64,000 nucleotides of DNA from Furcasterigmium furcatum (lineage: Eukaryota > Ascomycota > Sordariomycetes > Glomerellales > Plectosphaerellaceae), in assembly GCA_001599815.1 (NCBI GenBank), contig BCIA01000001.1, positions 4,158,934 through 4,222,933 on the forward strand, read 5' to 3'. A model generated the notes under the pieces. The model was not told the DNA's origin. It was given only the letters and a program-made list of their open reading frames with translations, and ran no database searches. The position numbers and the translations under genes were made by a program. Within the stretch, counting starts at the first letter, position 1. Every line of letters starts with the position of its first letter. Of the stretch, positions 35,332 through 47,017 are shown piece after piece.

Positions 35332-36716
35332 ATTTTGCTACCGGAATTCAGCATTTATCCGGGTATCAAAGAGCGAGGTACTTACATCGGTGGTCCCTAG
35401 ACCCGTGAGACACTGTGGCAAGCGCCGTTCGTTGTGGAAGAGAGGACATGAGGTGAAAGAGCTGAGGTTCTCTCAGCGTGGGGCCTGAGAAACAACAAAC
35501 GGCGCAAGCGATCGAGGCCAAGGTCGAAAAGCGATATCAGCCTTGAGGAGACGCCGTGCCAAACCAGTACGTGAAAATCATGAAACCCTGAACCTGACTT
35601 AAAAGAATAGACGAGGGACCTAATAACTGACTTCCACCAAAGTCGGTTTCGAGGTGGCTCTAGGAGCAGGGGTAGGAGGGGGGCGTTGTCCCAGCAGTGG
35701 GAGAACCAGGGGAATTGTCTCGAAGCCTGAAGTTTCAGGCGAGTCCGGATCACCTCGGCATTGGCGTGGTTGGTGACAATGGCTTGAGGATTGTCGTCAA
35801 GGCACTCAGGTGTCAAAGGAACCGGCGTCCCTACAAAGACTCCCAACCCAAATGAAAGGCTCCCAGCAAGCACAAAGCAAAATATAGCTTTGCAGGAGAC
35901 CAAGGGATCTGGGATGGGGCCAAAAGATTTGCTGAGAGACGGAGGCGCAATGGAAGTGAGAGAGACGTGAGCTGCCGAGGAAGCCACCAAAGTTTGCCGC
36001 CCAGCAGAAGCCGCCCAAAAACGCACCGATGCAATGCTGAAATGCCTGTATGTGACGCCCCTGTCGAACAGAATCCGGTTTCCGTAGGGGCGATATATTT
36101 GACTAGTATGTCAGGTCGCGTGGGAAGAAGTGGTGATCGCATCCCGCAAACGCGGTTTGACACGCTTCCAGGTGAATTAGGTGGTTGACCTGCATCCCTA
36201 GTGCAGGGTTCAAGGGAGAGTCGAGCGCTGATTGGCCACACGTCTGAAGATTCCCGGTCGCCATAAAAACGGTTCAACATCCACTACTCCCAAACCACTA
36301 TGGAAGTCGCGAGTGTCGTCGAGAAGGTAGTAATGGAAGGCAGAGATGGCATTGGAGAAGCAATCGAGATGCCGTTGTGAGAGGATCTCCACTGACTCAT
36401 GAGAGCTCACATGGAGACAGGAGTCGCTGATTGCCAAACCATTCACTTGGATGAGTGGGCACAGGTCAGACGTGACTTACACCATTGGAGAGGCGCCAGC
36501 GGATTGTTCTTTCCTTTGGTATTCATAGTCTCGTCGCAAGCAGGCAGGAAGGCAAGCAAGATTTAGGAAAGAGCATTGGATGCGGCTTGCCGTCCACGTC
36601 CTGTCTTCCTTCCCTGAAGTATCCGTACTCCTCCCACGGAGTCCATCACATCCCCTCCATCATCATCCATCTCCGGGGATCGAACTACTCTTCTGTGTCC
36701 TCACCAAGCTGCATAA
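35332..36716. other. Divergent region, dim-2-like / BTB gene
   Basis: A 1.4-kb region with no confident gene. At 35338-35385 (minus strand) a 48-bp segment begins GTAAGT and ends TAG, looking like a leader intron of the dim-2-like gene that ends 6 bases before its ATG. A 209-codon minus-strand frame at 35397-36026 starts with GTG and includes one hydrophobic stretch (FCFVLAGSLSFGLGVFV); I could not support it as a gene. Confidence 0.4.
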
Positions 36717-37754
36717 ATGGCTGTCCATTCGGTATACGCTGGCTTGCGGGCGCTCATACAATCGCGCGACTACTGCGACTTGGGCGTCATCTGTGGCAGC
36801 AAAGCTGAAGAGGTTCACCTCCATCGTGCAATTGTCTGTCCCCAGACGCCCGCGTTCTCGAAGGCCTGCTCTCCCGAATTCCATGGCGAAGCAAAAATCA
36901 CGTTCACCTCACCTTGCAACATCGAGATAAAGCCAAACTATTGGCCTCCGGTCTACAGGGGCCCCTACGAGAACGCCATCTTCCTCTTTGGCGTTGAACA
37001 GAAGCTCTTCCAACTTGTCGTCGATTTTCTGTACACCGGGAACTATTTCGATGGCGAGCACCCCGTCATCGACAACACACCATCCTCGGCCGCCTTGAGC
37101 CCGGAGCAGGCCGTCTCAAAGAGCTTGCTAAGGCCCCGGGGTGTTCCAGTTGAACCGTCACGCTCCTCACCAGCCACGTGTTGTACCAGTCTGGATCTGG
37201 GTTATGGAGAAATTCCAGCACACGAGGACCCAGACACCACCGCTAGCCAACAGCACCTCCCTCTCGACCCTGAGGACGAGGAGCTTCTCAGAAGGGACAT
37301 AATCCACGAGTTCAACGATGCCGATCCGGCTTCAAGCCAGCACTCGGCCGACACCAACGAGAGCGGTAGCCTCGACACCTCGTACCCCCACGCCATGTTC
37401 ACAAATCTCCGTCTCTACATGGTGGCCCACGCCCTCGGCATCGAGCCATTGAAACTTTTGGCTCGAGAGCGCTTTTTCATGTCATGCGTGAGGCACATTG
37501 AGCATGAGGACTTTCCGAAAGTCATCGACGAGCTTTATACGACCACTGCGGCAGACGGCGTCATCATGCGCGACTTGCCCTGCCGTCTGATTGCCCCTCG
37601 CATGAGGCTCTTCGAGGACAGCTTCAAAGATCGTATGGAGCCCATCATGCACAAGCACGGTATCTTGGCAACGGGTGTCATGAACTACATCATCTACTCC
37701 AGCTATAGCCGGGTCATCGGTGTCGGGGCTGCGAATTCGGACTTTTGCTCATGA
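36717..37754 (+). CDS. BTB/POZ domain protein
   Basis: Continuous frame of 345 aa from ATG 36717. The N-terminal BTB domain reads ALIQSRDYCDLGVICGSKAE, VHLHRAIVCPQTPAFSKAC, then KLFQLVVDFLYTGNYF. Between these halves lies an unusual insertion that contains a 57-nt intron-like stretch (36902-36958) without stop codons, so the mature protein could be 326 aa. The middle (residues about 125-225) is polar and probably disordered. TNLRLYMVAHALGIEPLKLL begins the helical C-terminal region seen in the other BTB proteins of this window. Function is unknown; no DNA-binding or kelch domain is present. It is divergent from the dim-2-like gene across 1.4 kb. Confidence 0.82.
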   Translation: MAVHSVYAGLRALIQSRDYCDLGVICGSKAEEVHLHRAIVCPQTPAFSKACSPEFHGEAKITFTSPCNIEIKPNYWPPVYRGPYENAIFLFGVEQKLFQLVVDFLYTGNYFDGEHPVIDNTPSSAALSPEQAVSKSLLRPRGVPVEPSRSSPATCCTSLDLGYGEIPAHEDPDTTASQQHLPLDPEDEELLRRDIIHEFNDADPASSQHSADTNESGSLDTSYPHAMFTNLRLYMVAHALGIEPLKLLARERFFMSCVRHIEHEDFPKVIDELYTTTAADGVIMRDLPCRLIAPRMRLFEDSFKDRMEPIMHKHGILATGVMNYIIYSSYSRVIGVGAANSDFCS

Positions 37755-38036
37755 GGGTTGCTTTCTCGTCAGGCAGGCTGCGAAAACATCGGTATCGGGG
37801 CTGTGTCTGACTGCGCTGGAACATCTTGGAGGCGGATCTGTGAGAGGAGGCCATGGTCAGTGTCCACATCGGATCCCGGATGGGAGGAACCCTGATATCG
37901 TAATCACATGTCTTCCATTGTTAGCAGTGATTTAATCCATAAATTGATATTGAAAACGTTACAGAGTCGGGTATCTTTCGTAGGCTCATGTCCAGGGCCC
38001 GCCATGTCGCTCCCACATGATACAATATTGTACACT

Positions 38037-39272
38037 TCAAGTCTTCGCTGCCGCGGTATCCTCGTCTTCGTCCACCATGTACTCGAGCACGATCCGCCGC
38101 ACCTCAAAGATGACCTCCACGGCGATGAGCACGATGATAATCACCTCTAGCCTGGTGCCATGCTGCTCGCTCGACATCTCCCTCAGCACGCTCGCGATCT
38201 CCTGCGCGTAGTCCATCTTCTGGTTCAGCGTGCGGATGCGCACGTTGACATCCAGTGCCCGCCCGACCTGCTCGTAGTACCCTTCCAGGCCGAGCTCGGA
38301 CCGGCTGTCCCAGAAGATGTCCGGCAGCGAGTCCGTCAGCTCGGAGTAGTGGTTCAGCCGCGCGCGGAGGCTGAGCAGCTCGCCCGTCTTGGAGAGGATG
38401 AACTTGCGCCCGAGGGGGACGCCGGTCCCCTGGGAGAGGAGGTTGGGGATGTTCCGTGTGCTCTCGAAGTACGCCGTGAGCGCCGTTTCGAGGACGGCGA
38501 GCTTGGTGCTTCGGGCGAGGCCAGAAGAGAACGCGATCTTGGCGAGGGTCGAGTCTAGTGTGCTGCCGTCGAGGTATTCCATCTTCGTGCCGAGGACGAC
38601 GACATCGCCTTTCATGCCGCTGGTGTCGCGTGCCGGGTCGGAGGAGTATTCGAGGTCTTCCACCTCGCGCAGGTCGGGGCGCAGGGGCACCTCTGCGGCG
38701 GGGAGGAGTTGTTTCGTTACGACGTCCGGTGGTAAGGACCACGTGACGATTGTGCCGGATGGGAAGACGAAGATATCGCCACCGTTAACGCCCCGGGCGT
38801 GGACTACTTCGGAGGCTTCGAAGCCAGTCTTGTCGGGATCGATGTCGAAGCCGTGGGCTTGGAGGATGTCCAGGACGGCTACCATGTCGAATGCCTCGGC
38901 AATACAAGTGGCCGATACCATTGTAGAAGACGGTACTTCTTCCTGCGGCTCGACGTGTGACTGCTCAGCGCCTCGTTGCGCTGGCCGCTGTGCAATGATG
39001 GCAACACGGCGCAGCGAGTTCTTGCCCGCTGTCCGCGCATTTTTCCTCTTCGGCTGGGTTGCTACCGTCGATGCAGGCTTTGAGGGTTCGGTGCTGGGAA
39101 CGGGCGGCTCTCCATTCTGCGAGAGGTAGACATTCGAAGTGAAAAAGTTGCGCTTCCGTGGCATACTGGCTGATGCCGTGAGGTGGAACGATCGTCGAGG
39201 TCGGGCAATTGAACGTGCAGTGTGTATGCCTCGGCAAAGAGCCGGCGCTAGCTTTTGCTGGCACGTCCACAT
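38037..39272 (-). CDS. Mitochondrial DUF155 protein (RMND1/Mrx10-like)
   Basis: Intronless frame of 411 aa. The N-terminus (MWTCQQKLAPALCRGIHTAR and following Arg/Ser residues) is a strong mitochondrial presequence. Residues about 115-380 are the DUF155 (RMND1/Sif2) domain: FDMVAVLDILQAHGFDIDP, GDIFVFPSGTIVTWSLPPD, then FSSGLARSTKLAVLETALTA and ESTRNIPNLLSQGTGVPLGR. A C-terminal membrane helix (LEVIIIVLIAVEVIFEVRRI) follows, as in the family. Human RMND1 and yeast Mrx10 are inner-membrane proteins associated with mitochondrial ribosomes. The gene shares a 292-bp divergent promoter with a large protein that also has a presequence. It ends 282 bp from the BTB gene at 36717, with convergent stops. 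Confidence 0.9.
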   Translation of the reverse strand: MWTCQQKLAPALCRGIHTARSIARPRRSFHLTASASMPRKRNFFTSNVYLSQNGEPPVPSTEPSKPASTVATQPKRKNARTAGKNSLRRVAIIAQRPAQRGAEQSHVEPQEEVPSSTMVSATCIAEAFDMVAVLDILQAHGFDIDPDKTGFEASEVVHARGVNGGDIFVFPSGTIVTWSLPPDVVTKQLLPAAEVPLRPDLREVEDLEYSSDPARDTSGMKGDVVVLGTKMEYLDGSTLDSTLAKIAFSSGLARSTKLAVLETALTAYFESTRNIPNLLSQGTGVPLGRKFILSKTGELLSLRARLNHYSELTDSLPDIFWDSRSELGLEGYYEQVGRALDVNVRIRTLNQKMDYAQEIASVLREMSSEQHGTRLEVIIIVLIAVEVIFEVRRIVLEYMVDEDEDTAAAKT

Positions 39273-39564
39273 GATGTCGATTCCGGCGCCATGGGCTTTC
39301 GTTTAGAGATATTGGAGAGCCCGAGGTCAAACAGGCGTTGTCCAACAAGAGAAGAAATGCTGGTGACGAGACCGGCATCACGCCGACAGCACCGAATATT
39401 TTAGTGGAGCACATTCATTGGGTGGGGCTTATCTTATCTCCACCAACGGATCTTTTCGTCGAAGCGTCGCCGACATCCACAACCGCGACCAGACAAGACG
39501 GCTTCAAAGCAACCAACCGACAGTGACATTGGATGCCCCAGAGTCGCTCGCTCGCAATGGCGCA

Positions 39565-42500
39565 ATGCGGCGACTGGCAACATCTCGTTATCATGTGCCC
39601 TCCCTGGTGGGGGTCTCGCGGGCTGCGGTGCCCGTAGGAGCACAGGTAGGACTTCGACCTCGGCTCACCATCACGACCTCGATCATGGCTGACCTCCAAT
39701 GTAGCTGCTGGCCGGTCGGCGAACATCCCGACATCATCAATCATCGTGCGCAGCAGCCTCGCATACCCCATATGCCCCATTTAAGATCGAAGAAGACCTT
39801 ACTCCGAAACGCGAACCTTTTCTGGACGGCCCGGCCGCCTACCTTGATCTCGCGCTCAAAGTCTACTATGGCTCTTCCCAGGGCCCCGACGAGCAGACCA
39901 GGACGCTCGCACGGCAATTGGCAAGCTCCAGAGATAACAGCCTCGCGACGCTTACGGCGCAGATGATTCTCTACATGTCACCCGATCTTGACTCGGAGAT
40001 ATACGCACTCCTCCCGCAAGGTCGCAGCTGGGACCAGAGACTGTCAAAAGTGACCGCGCAGGGCTTCCAGCGCAACGAACTGTTCCACTGGGTCCAAGTC
40101 ATTCTCGCGCGGACCTCGGAAGAACGGGCGCAGGTGTTCTTGGGTGGGCGGCCGAAGAAACCAGTCTTTCTGTTGAACTACATGGTTCGAAACAAAAACC
40201 TGGATACCCTCGGGCTCATGGGCCCCGAGAGAATGGACAACCTCATGCGTTACTGCCTGGATGAGCTCCGGGGATACTTGCATGCCTCGCAGGGTACCGA
40301 CGCGGATCCAAGCAAGCTCATCACAGGCAAGACTCTGAATCCGGATGCCGCAATGAAGACATTGGGTCGTATGCTCAACCTCGCGCGCCTCGTCGAGCCC
40401 AAGGGCATTGTCACAGCGGCTCACATTGCTGTTCTCTGTTTACAAAGATTAGCTGAGGGTGCCCCGCGCGGCACCAACACCGACACCGACGCCAGCACCG
40501 ACACCGACATGACGTATCGCTTCAGCTGTCGTATATTCAACTCGTTTCTGCGGGACTTGTCGATTCCCACCCTTCGAGATCCATACGCCAACCGGCACTT
40601 CAATTGGAAAGCAATTCTGGAATTGCTCAAATACTCATCAGGGCTGGAGAAGCCACTCGTCATCGATAGGGAAGCCTACCGCGCCATTCGCGGCGTCTTG
40701 CTGGGTCTCTCCAAGTCAACCCATGAAAGAGTCACGGCCACCGCCCTCCAACAGACATGGCCACCGTTCAGAATCATGCGGGACGGGATGGAAGAGAGGA
40801 TGTCATTGGAAACATTCAACAGCCGAGCATTCAAAGCGGGTGCCATGATGCTCGAAGCAGGATACCAAAAGATGTTGCCCGACCTCGTCGTCGATTCTCT
40901 AGCGGGTAAGGCCCCAGATGGATCGCCGACGATTCAGACCAGGGCCATTTTGCCAAGGAAACTGGACTCGCTCAATGCTTTATGGGCGGCGCAGGTTCGG
41001 GCGACTCGCAACGCCGAAGAAGCCTGGCAGGCCTTTCGTCATCCACCGCAGAGCGACTTGGCGCCGGACCTCCAGGTCTGCGAACAGATGATTTTCAAGC
41101 TCCTCGCTCGTCCCGCCGACGAGCACCACGAGAATCTCCCCGGAGACGGACGGGAAACATTTCCTTTCAGCGACCTCAATTACAGCGATGAGCAAAAGAA
41201 ATGGCTCCGCCCGCCCACCCTGAGCCAGTTTGTCTCCAGCATGAACACAGCAGGCATTCCCCTCTGTGGCAGGACCCTCAATGCTGTGGTTCGAAGGGTT
41301 CCGACATGTGCAGACGCCCTCGCATACATTCGCCAGAGCAGTTTACCCAAAGCCCAGCAAGAGCTTCTCGATCCGATACTCAGAGGTCAGAACGACTTGA
41401 TCGGCTCTCCTGCCGTTAGCAGATGGCAAGCAGGCCCGCCAGCAGACATTCGCGATCTGCCATTCGGGCTCGTCCATGCCGTCGTTTCCCAACTTTGTCA
41501 GTCACAGCCGAACATCACAGCGGAGGGAGTGAAGGGCCTCGCCGAGAAGCCCGCGAGGTACATGAACCGACTGCACACAGCCCATAAGCTGCTCCGAGAC
41601 TACAATGCTGAGCGGAAACCGGAGCTCTGGGATCCCATTCTGCGGGCTCTCGCGCGGCCGAACATCTGGCTCGGGGGAGGCCGATTGGAAAAGAACGCAG
41701 TCATGATCCTTGCAATGACCGGAAACGTCCTGATCGACGTCAAAAGAACGTCAGGCCTGTCGCTCTGGATGTTCGAGCATTTCGCTTGTACTCTGTGCAG
41801 GACCATGCAGAGAATGCTCCCGCGTCTCATCGATGCTGCTCGGGACCTTGACCCGGTCGAGCCTGAGGCTCAGAGCCCTGTCCTGCTTGCCTTCCTGGGG
41901 CTGAGACCTCACCCGGAAAGGACGGAGGCGGAGAAGACTCTCCGCGACTGGCCGGCAGCCATTGTAGGGCTGGACTTTGACAAAATGATGGAGTCGGCGA
42001 AGAGCGCGCTGAAGGCCATGTGGCACGAGGGGTCGGCGTCAAGGTCCCAAGGGAGAGGAACAGTCGTCAGGGCGACAGCTGCCGCAGTCAACAACCACAT
42101 GAAGGCCCTAGCCTTCCTCGGAGACCACGAGGAGATGGCAAAGCTTCTCGGCTGGACGCTGCAGAATGTGGACGAGATCGTCCACAACAGCGAATCCAAG
42201 TTCTACGTCAAGACCTCGGGCTACCTCGAAGTGGCTCTGCAGGCCTTCCGTGCCTTCGCGGAGCCCCTGTTGGATGATACGACTGTTGCTGTGCTCAGGC
42301 AGCAAGTTGAGGCCATGGGCCGTGATAAATCCCTACCTATTCATGTGGAATGGCCCTCCGACCAGGGAGTGTGGGATTATTTGCAGCGCGACGGGTGGGG
42401 ACATCGACAGAACTTGAACATCCTGGTTGAGATCAAGAAGGAGTTCCGCAGCAGAGATGGAGGGGGCGGAGATGGCGGCGCACGCCGCGAAGTCGACGAA

Positions 42501-42638
42501 GCGGTCGCCAAGAAGTCATGGTGGGAGAACGAGGGTTTCACGGATGGTTTCACGAGCCATATTTCACGCATCAAGGCCGGGCTGGCTGAGGGCCACGCTG
42601 GTCCGGAGTTGGCATTGTACGAGAAGACGAGCGCCTGA
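39565..42638 (+). CDS. Large probable mitochondrial protein of unknown function
   Basis: I place the start at ATG 39565: exon 39565-39645, a 59-bp intron (GTAGGA...GTAG, CTGAC branch) and exon 39705-42638, giving 1004 aa. The long frame alone has only a TTG near 39918, while reading upstream from there gives protein-like sequence (YAPFKIEEDLTPKREPFLDG) back to the acceptor. The spliced N-terminus is Arg/Ser-rich without acids (MRRLATSRYHVPSLVGVSRA), a typical mitochondrial presequence. The body is alpha-helical and soluble, with recurrent 30-40-residue helical patterns that could be degenerate PPR-like repeats, but I see no clear repeat consensus. It is divergent from the Mrx10-like gene, so a role in mitochondrial gene expression is a guess. 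No domain recognised. Confidence 0.75.
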
Positions 42639-43096
42639 TCTTTCTTGTGTGGGAGGTGTCTCGAGCGTCTGCCGCATGTCATGGACATGGCAGCCGGGTT
42701 GGTCGGTGTTCGGGGGCATACAATGTACGAGTATATTAAAGATTAGAACTGGAAAGATACCCATGAGGGAAAGAGACATACACTGCAATTACTTACGGTG
42801 AACTTGTGATCTTGCTGCTACACGGGCAACTCTGCAAATCAACAACGGGAAGCCACGGGATCTTTGGATACTGTTTCGACACTTGCCCTTTCAGAGCGGG
42901 CAGCTTCCTGGTGCAACAGGGCAAGCGCAGATGGTCTTCTTGATGAGAAGTGAATCAGTTGTTTTCTTCTCCGCCCTTATAAAGCCTGGAAATCCATCTG
43001 AATCGGATTCTTCTCTCCAGTTCTCCCATAAACCTACAGCCTACAATCTCCATCGCAAGACACGACACTGAGGCAGGCAGCTCAGCATACCTAAAG
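42639..43096. other. Intergenic region upstream of the fourth BTB gene
   Basis: No gene seen. It contains the 3' flank of the 1004-aa gene and the promoter of the BTB gene, including a TATA box at 42978-42983. Confidence 0.5.
42978..42983 (+). promoter_or_regulatory. TATA box of the BTB gene at 43097
   Basis: TATAAA, 114 bp upstream of the start codon in an otherwise C-rich leader. Confidence 0.5.
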
Positions 43097-43795
43097 ATGT
43101 CGCACTTCGACTGGGCTGCGCTATTCGACAAGGGCACTGGAAATGACATTATCTTCAAGTGCGCCGACGACAGAAGCTTCGTGGCACATGGCTACATCCT
43201 TGCTCTTCAGTCTCCTGTCTTGAAGCGAATGCTCAAAGAGGAGCGGCTGAGTGTATGTTAGTCTGCATGTGTCTGAGAGGGTCATTCCACTAATACAACA
43301 ACATAGGACGCGGATGCCACGCCCTGGATGAGTTTCGAGGACCACGATGCCGACATCGTGAGGTCTGTGATCCGCACCTTCTACACGGGCAAGTTCGAGC
43401 TCGTCAGCACAGCCCGCATCGGCTGCAGCAATGATGACCCGGACTCCGAATGTCCACCGAGCAAAATGATGTTGTACGTGGACTCCTTGTTGTTCGCGAT
43501 GAAGCTTGAGATGCCCATCACCACCATCGAGAACGCCTTCAACCCAGCACTGTCAGATGCTTGCAAAGAGCACCGCGACGACTGGGACTTCCCCATAGTT
43601 GTGGAGCGAACGATGAAGAACATCGACTGGGAAGGCCGATACAAAGGGCTGCGTCCCTGGTTTACCCATGCCTACATCAACGATCCAGCGGTTCGGCCGA
43701 TGTTGAACAATCTTCTCAAGAATCATCCCGAGGTTCTCGCCCAAATGTGCGAGGCGTTGGCTGAGAGTCTGGATGAGAAGACCCAGGCCCAGTAG
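43097..43795 (+). CDS. Small BTB/POZ domain protein
   Basis: Exons 43097-43252 and 43307-43795 encode 214 aa. The 54-bp intron (GTATGT...TAG) falls at the same place in the BTB fold as in the two genes at 21-24 kb. The domain reads GTGNDIIFKCADDRSFVAHG, YILALQSPVLKRMLKEERLS, then after the intron HDADIVRSVIRTFYTGKFEL. The rest is the short helical tail (MMLYVDSLLFAMKLEMPITT onward) found in many small fungal BTB proteins. No other domain is present and function is unknown. A TATA box lies 114 bp upstream. Confidence 0.85.
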
Positions 43796-44224
43796 CCAGC
43801 CTCACGGGACCCAACGCTCTGCCACCAGCACAGAATCTTCAAACGAGAAGGGTTTACCTACAAGAAACCGCAACAGCTGCCGCCAAGTTCTACGAATCTG
43901 CGATTGGGGTGTCATCTGGGGAGGCGATAATTTAGGGCATCGTTCGATTGCGGCTTGGTGGGAATTGAGGATTGCTTGCCCGGGAAGGGGGCGAAGCAGA
44001 AGGGCAATGAAGGGGAACTCGGAGACACGAGCGAGACAGATAGCTCCGCTGAACATTGAGCTCTTGGACCCTTCATACATGTCATCAACGCGGGACACCA
44101 AACTTGGGTCAAGTGATACCTGGACTTGTAGAGAAGAACGCGTATTGTTGGGGCTCCTTGCCGCTCAGAGGTTGAAGGGCACTACAGATGTGATTCAACA
44201 AGGTAGAAGAGGTGACTGTCCTAT
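43796..44224. other. Intergenic region, convergent BTB / NADAR genes
   Basis: No gene seen. A + strand frame of 240 codons overlaps this region and the end of the NADAR gene but has no protein features and is taken as chance. Confidence 0.5.
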
Positions 44225-44917
44225 TCATCCAATTGTTTGGACTGGTCCCTCGGCCTCAGCAGCCAAATCATCCATCTCCTCCCTCAACCTCCCCCTCACG
44301 ACAACCAAGGCCCGTCCAAGCAGATTCTCTCCCCATTTGCTCCTTGCCATGTCAGGGGCCCCGGTCCGACAAACGCCAATCCCCCAGACCGTGTCAAACG
44401 GCGATGCCTCGACCAGATACTTGTCTCCAGTCCCGAGAAGCACATCTCGCAGTGGCCTGGGTGCTCGTTCTTCATCCTCCTCGACCCCTGTGTAGACCAG
44501 ATTTTGGTGATGGTCCTTGTCATCGGCCTGGGTGAACTTCATCATGTTTCCCCTGGCGACAACGTCGAACTTGATCCTGTCCCACTCATTGTGGTCGAAG
44601 CCCTTGACCTCGCAGCCCAGTCTCTTATGGGTTCTCGGAGAGGCTGTCTTCATGATCTCCTGCATGATGGCCTTGTCGCCTGCCATCTTGCCCTTGTTCC
44701 ACATCATCCACTGCTCGGCGGAGGTGAAGGTCAGCCCCGAGTCGGGGTCCGTGAAGCTGCAGCGGTACCACTGACAGAAGCATCCGTATGGCTTTTCGTC
44801 GTCTTTGAAGAAGAAGATCGCGGGATTTGTGGGATGGTCGTAGGACGGGGACGTGGCATCGTCGCCGCCTTTGGCGACATCCTTCTTCTTCGAAATCTTG
44901 TGAGATGATTTGCCCAT
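44225..44917 (-). CDS. NADAR domain protein (YbiA-like)
   Basis: Frame of 230 aa from ATG 44917; the open frame extends 53 codons further to a GTG, but the domain starts after residue 30 and the ATG is followed by a basic leader (MGKSSHKISKKKDVAKGG). The NADAR fold is nearly complete: FFFKDDEKPYGCFCQWYRCS, LTFTSAEQWMMWNKGKMAGD, KRLGCEVKGFDHNEWDRIKF, RGNMMKFTQ, then LLGTGDKYLVEASPFDTVWG. The conserved Glu in SAEQWMMW and the Trp/Gly of the last motif are present. Family members (YbiA, plant COS16) are N-glycosidases that remove ribose-linked riboflavin-pathway intermediates, and others act on ADP-ribose derivatives. The protein is probably cytosolic; its substrate here is unknown. Confidence 0.87.
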   Translation of the reverse strand: MGKSSHKISKKKDVAKGGDDATSPSYDHPTNPAIFFFKDDEKPYGCFCQWYRCSFTDPDSGLTFTSAEQWMMWNKGKMAGDKAIMQEIMKTASPRTHKRLGCEVKGFDHNEWDRIKFDVVARGNMMKFTQADDKDHHQNLVYTGVEEDEERAPRPLRDVLLGTGDKYLVEASPFDTVWGIGVCRTGAPDMARSKWGENLLGRALVVVRGRLREEMDDLAAEAEGPVQTIG

Positions 44918-45730
44918 CTTTCCAGTGTGTTTTGGTATCCTCAAGTCGGCATCGAACGGTGCCTTGCGTGGTTGTAAAGGTTGGATCCATGTGCCAGATG
45001 ACTCCTGTTGCGAGTAGCAAGAGGCTTGAATCCGAAGTCTCGCCGTACCATTAACGTTGAAGGCCCCCGACGCCACATGCTCATCCAGAACAATATGAAG
45101 GGGCGGCCTCTACTCTCCATTCATCCATCATGCAGTGAATTTCTGGGGCTGTCTCTGCAGGTCATTACTTTTTACACTATCTATCCCCAAGTAGACGGCA
45201 GTTGCACAATGCATGCTGCGGCCGTATCCATCCCAATCTGCCCTGCGTTTCCCACTGCTATTGCTGATTTGGCATCCATGGCAGAGAAGTGATTCGGTCG
45301 GCATGCCGTGCGGTTAGCCTGCTCGAAATAGGGGTTGATGTACGGTACGCCGTGAGAGTTCCATGAGCCCATCTGATGTTCCTCGACGTGAAGAGGATTG
45401 AACTTGTTCCCGCACCTGCGGCTCGCTTCCTTGCAACGAGAAAAATTGTGCCTACTAGACCTCAGCTACCTAGCTACTCACCTCAGGCTCGAAGCGCACC
45501 AGGGCTAGGAAACTCCGGGGCCTCTTTTGGAACTTCCTCCCTCCTCCCCGGTTACCACTCCCCTTCCATCTTCCCCCTCCTCTTCTGTAACGCTCTCGTC
45601 TCATTTAGAACCACAAACTGGAATTTGAGGCCCCAGAAACCTCACACTTCAAACGATTTGTCTCTTCACAACGATTGCACCTTGAGAACGTTGTCTTGTC
45701 CTCCTGCCAGCTCTGATACACGCCCCAAGG
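44918..45730. other. Divergent region, NADAR / coiled-coil genes
   Basis: An 813-bp region with no gene. The half near 45730 is pyrimidine-rich (about 45480-45600), as in fungal promoters. Confidence 0.5.
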
Positions 45731-47017
45731 ATGGCCAGCATTACACCCTTCACCAGAATGGGGATCAGCACCTCCACACCACAAGCTACCAGTGACCGGC
45801 CTGTTCCTGACACGGTATTCTCCGAAAATGGTCTTTGCGAACCGGGCCATGATTTCCTGGCGCTCACGGCTCAACTTGCAGCTTGGATGGTTCTACCAAA
45901 GACGAGGCACCTTGCTCGACCTCTTCTCCAGCCCAGTGACGACATGCTGGCCAAAGCATGCTACGACTTCCTCACAAATAAGTGCCAGCCGATGCCCATT
46001 GACCTCCACCGACGATCTAATCGCTTCGAAATGTACTTTCCAGACGTCCTCTCCGACGGCTCCCCTTCCTCTATCAAGGCTGGGGACATCATGAACGGGG
46101 GGGTCATGAGTGAGGACTCGAGAAGGAGAACAATCGAGGCGGCATTGCGGCATTGGCGCAAAACCTACGAGAAGGTCGAGGTGCTCTGGGCGAATGCCCC
46201 TCCTTGTCAGCTGGACCGGGATACGTGGGTGGCCCTGGCCGAGGTCCTCACGCTCATTCAGGTCACGCCCGATTCATTGCGCCAACTCGCGAGCTTGCCA
46301 ACGAACCTTGTCGACGACGAGGAAGAGGAGGAAGAGGAGGAAGTCGAGCGACGTCGGTTGCCGCTGAAGAGACCCATGACCCCAATGTCTAGCAACGATT
46401 CGTCCGACCACCAGAGCAGAGATTCAAAGAAGCAACGTACGACTGGGAGTCCTGTTCTGGAGAGCACCCGTGTTGAGCGATCTCTCACAGCCGAGAGTCC
46501 CATTGGAGGCCAGGCTCAGGAACACGCCTCACGCCTCACACAGACTCCGGTCAGGATACTTCACCACATGCCAGATAGGGCCTCGGGGAACGTTTTACAC
46601 GTTCCTGGCCTCCACGATCCGGCGTCAATTCAGCACCCAGCTTTCTCGCTCGTCGGCGCCTCGACCGTGGCGTCTATCGCTCCAGACATGGAGGGACTTG
46701 ACATCCTTACGACTCAGGAGAGACTCCAACAGGAGGTGCATCAGAACCTCAAATTCATTGGTCTCCAGTCTCAGCTCGATACGGCTATAGCGCAAAGAGA
46801 CCTTCACCTGGGTCTTCTCAGGGTGGCGGAGAAGGGCCGTATCGACGACAAAGCCGAAGCAGACAGAAAAATTGAGAAGATCAGAGAGGAAGCAGAGAAG
46901 ACGGTCGAGAAGACCAAGATATATTCCTTGCAGAAGCAGGACAAGCTGAGCCATGAGAATGAAGAGTTGAGGAGTCAATTCAAGGAGAAGCTGATGGCTA
47001 TGGCGAAGGAATTTTAG
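45731..47017 (+). CDS. Hypothetical protein with C-terminal coiled coil
   Basis: Intronless frame of 428 aa from ATG 45731. No known domain is recognised. Residues about 35-185 look globular and helical (HDFLALTAQLAAWMVLPKTR, LRHWRKTYEKVEVLWANAPP). They are followed by an acidic Glu run, a basic LPLKRPMTP segment and an SKKQR motif that may be a nuclear-localisation signal. Residues about 330-425 form a long heptad-rich helix (LQQEVHQNLKFIGLQSQLDT, then ADRKIEKIREEAEKTVEKTK), a predicted coiled coil. A nuclear protein that oligomerises through its tail is plausible, but this is inference. Confidence 0.75.
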   Translation: MASITPFTRMGISTSTPQATSDRPVPDTVFSENGLCEPGHDFLALTAQLAAWMVLPKTRHLARPLLQPSDDMLAKACYDFLTNKCQPMPIDLHRRSNRFEMYFPDVLSDGSPSSIKAGDIMNGGVMSEDSRRRTIEAALRHWRKTYEKVEVLWANAPPCQLDRDTWVALAEVLTLIQVTPDSLRQLASLPTNLVDDEEEEEEEEVERRRLPLKRPMTPMSSNDSSDHQSRDSKKQRTTGSPVLESTRVERSLTAESPIGGQAQEHASRLTQTPVRILHHMPDRASGNVLHVPGLHDPASIQHPAFSLVGASTVASIAPDMEGLDILTTQERLQQEVHQNLKFIGLQSQLDTAIAQRDLHLGLLRVAEKGRIDDKAEADRKIEKIREEAEKTVEKTKIYSLQKQDKLSHENEELRSQFKEKLMAMAKEF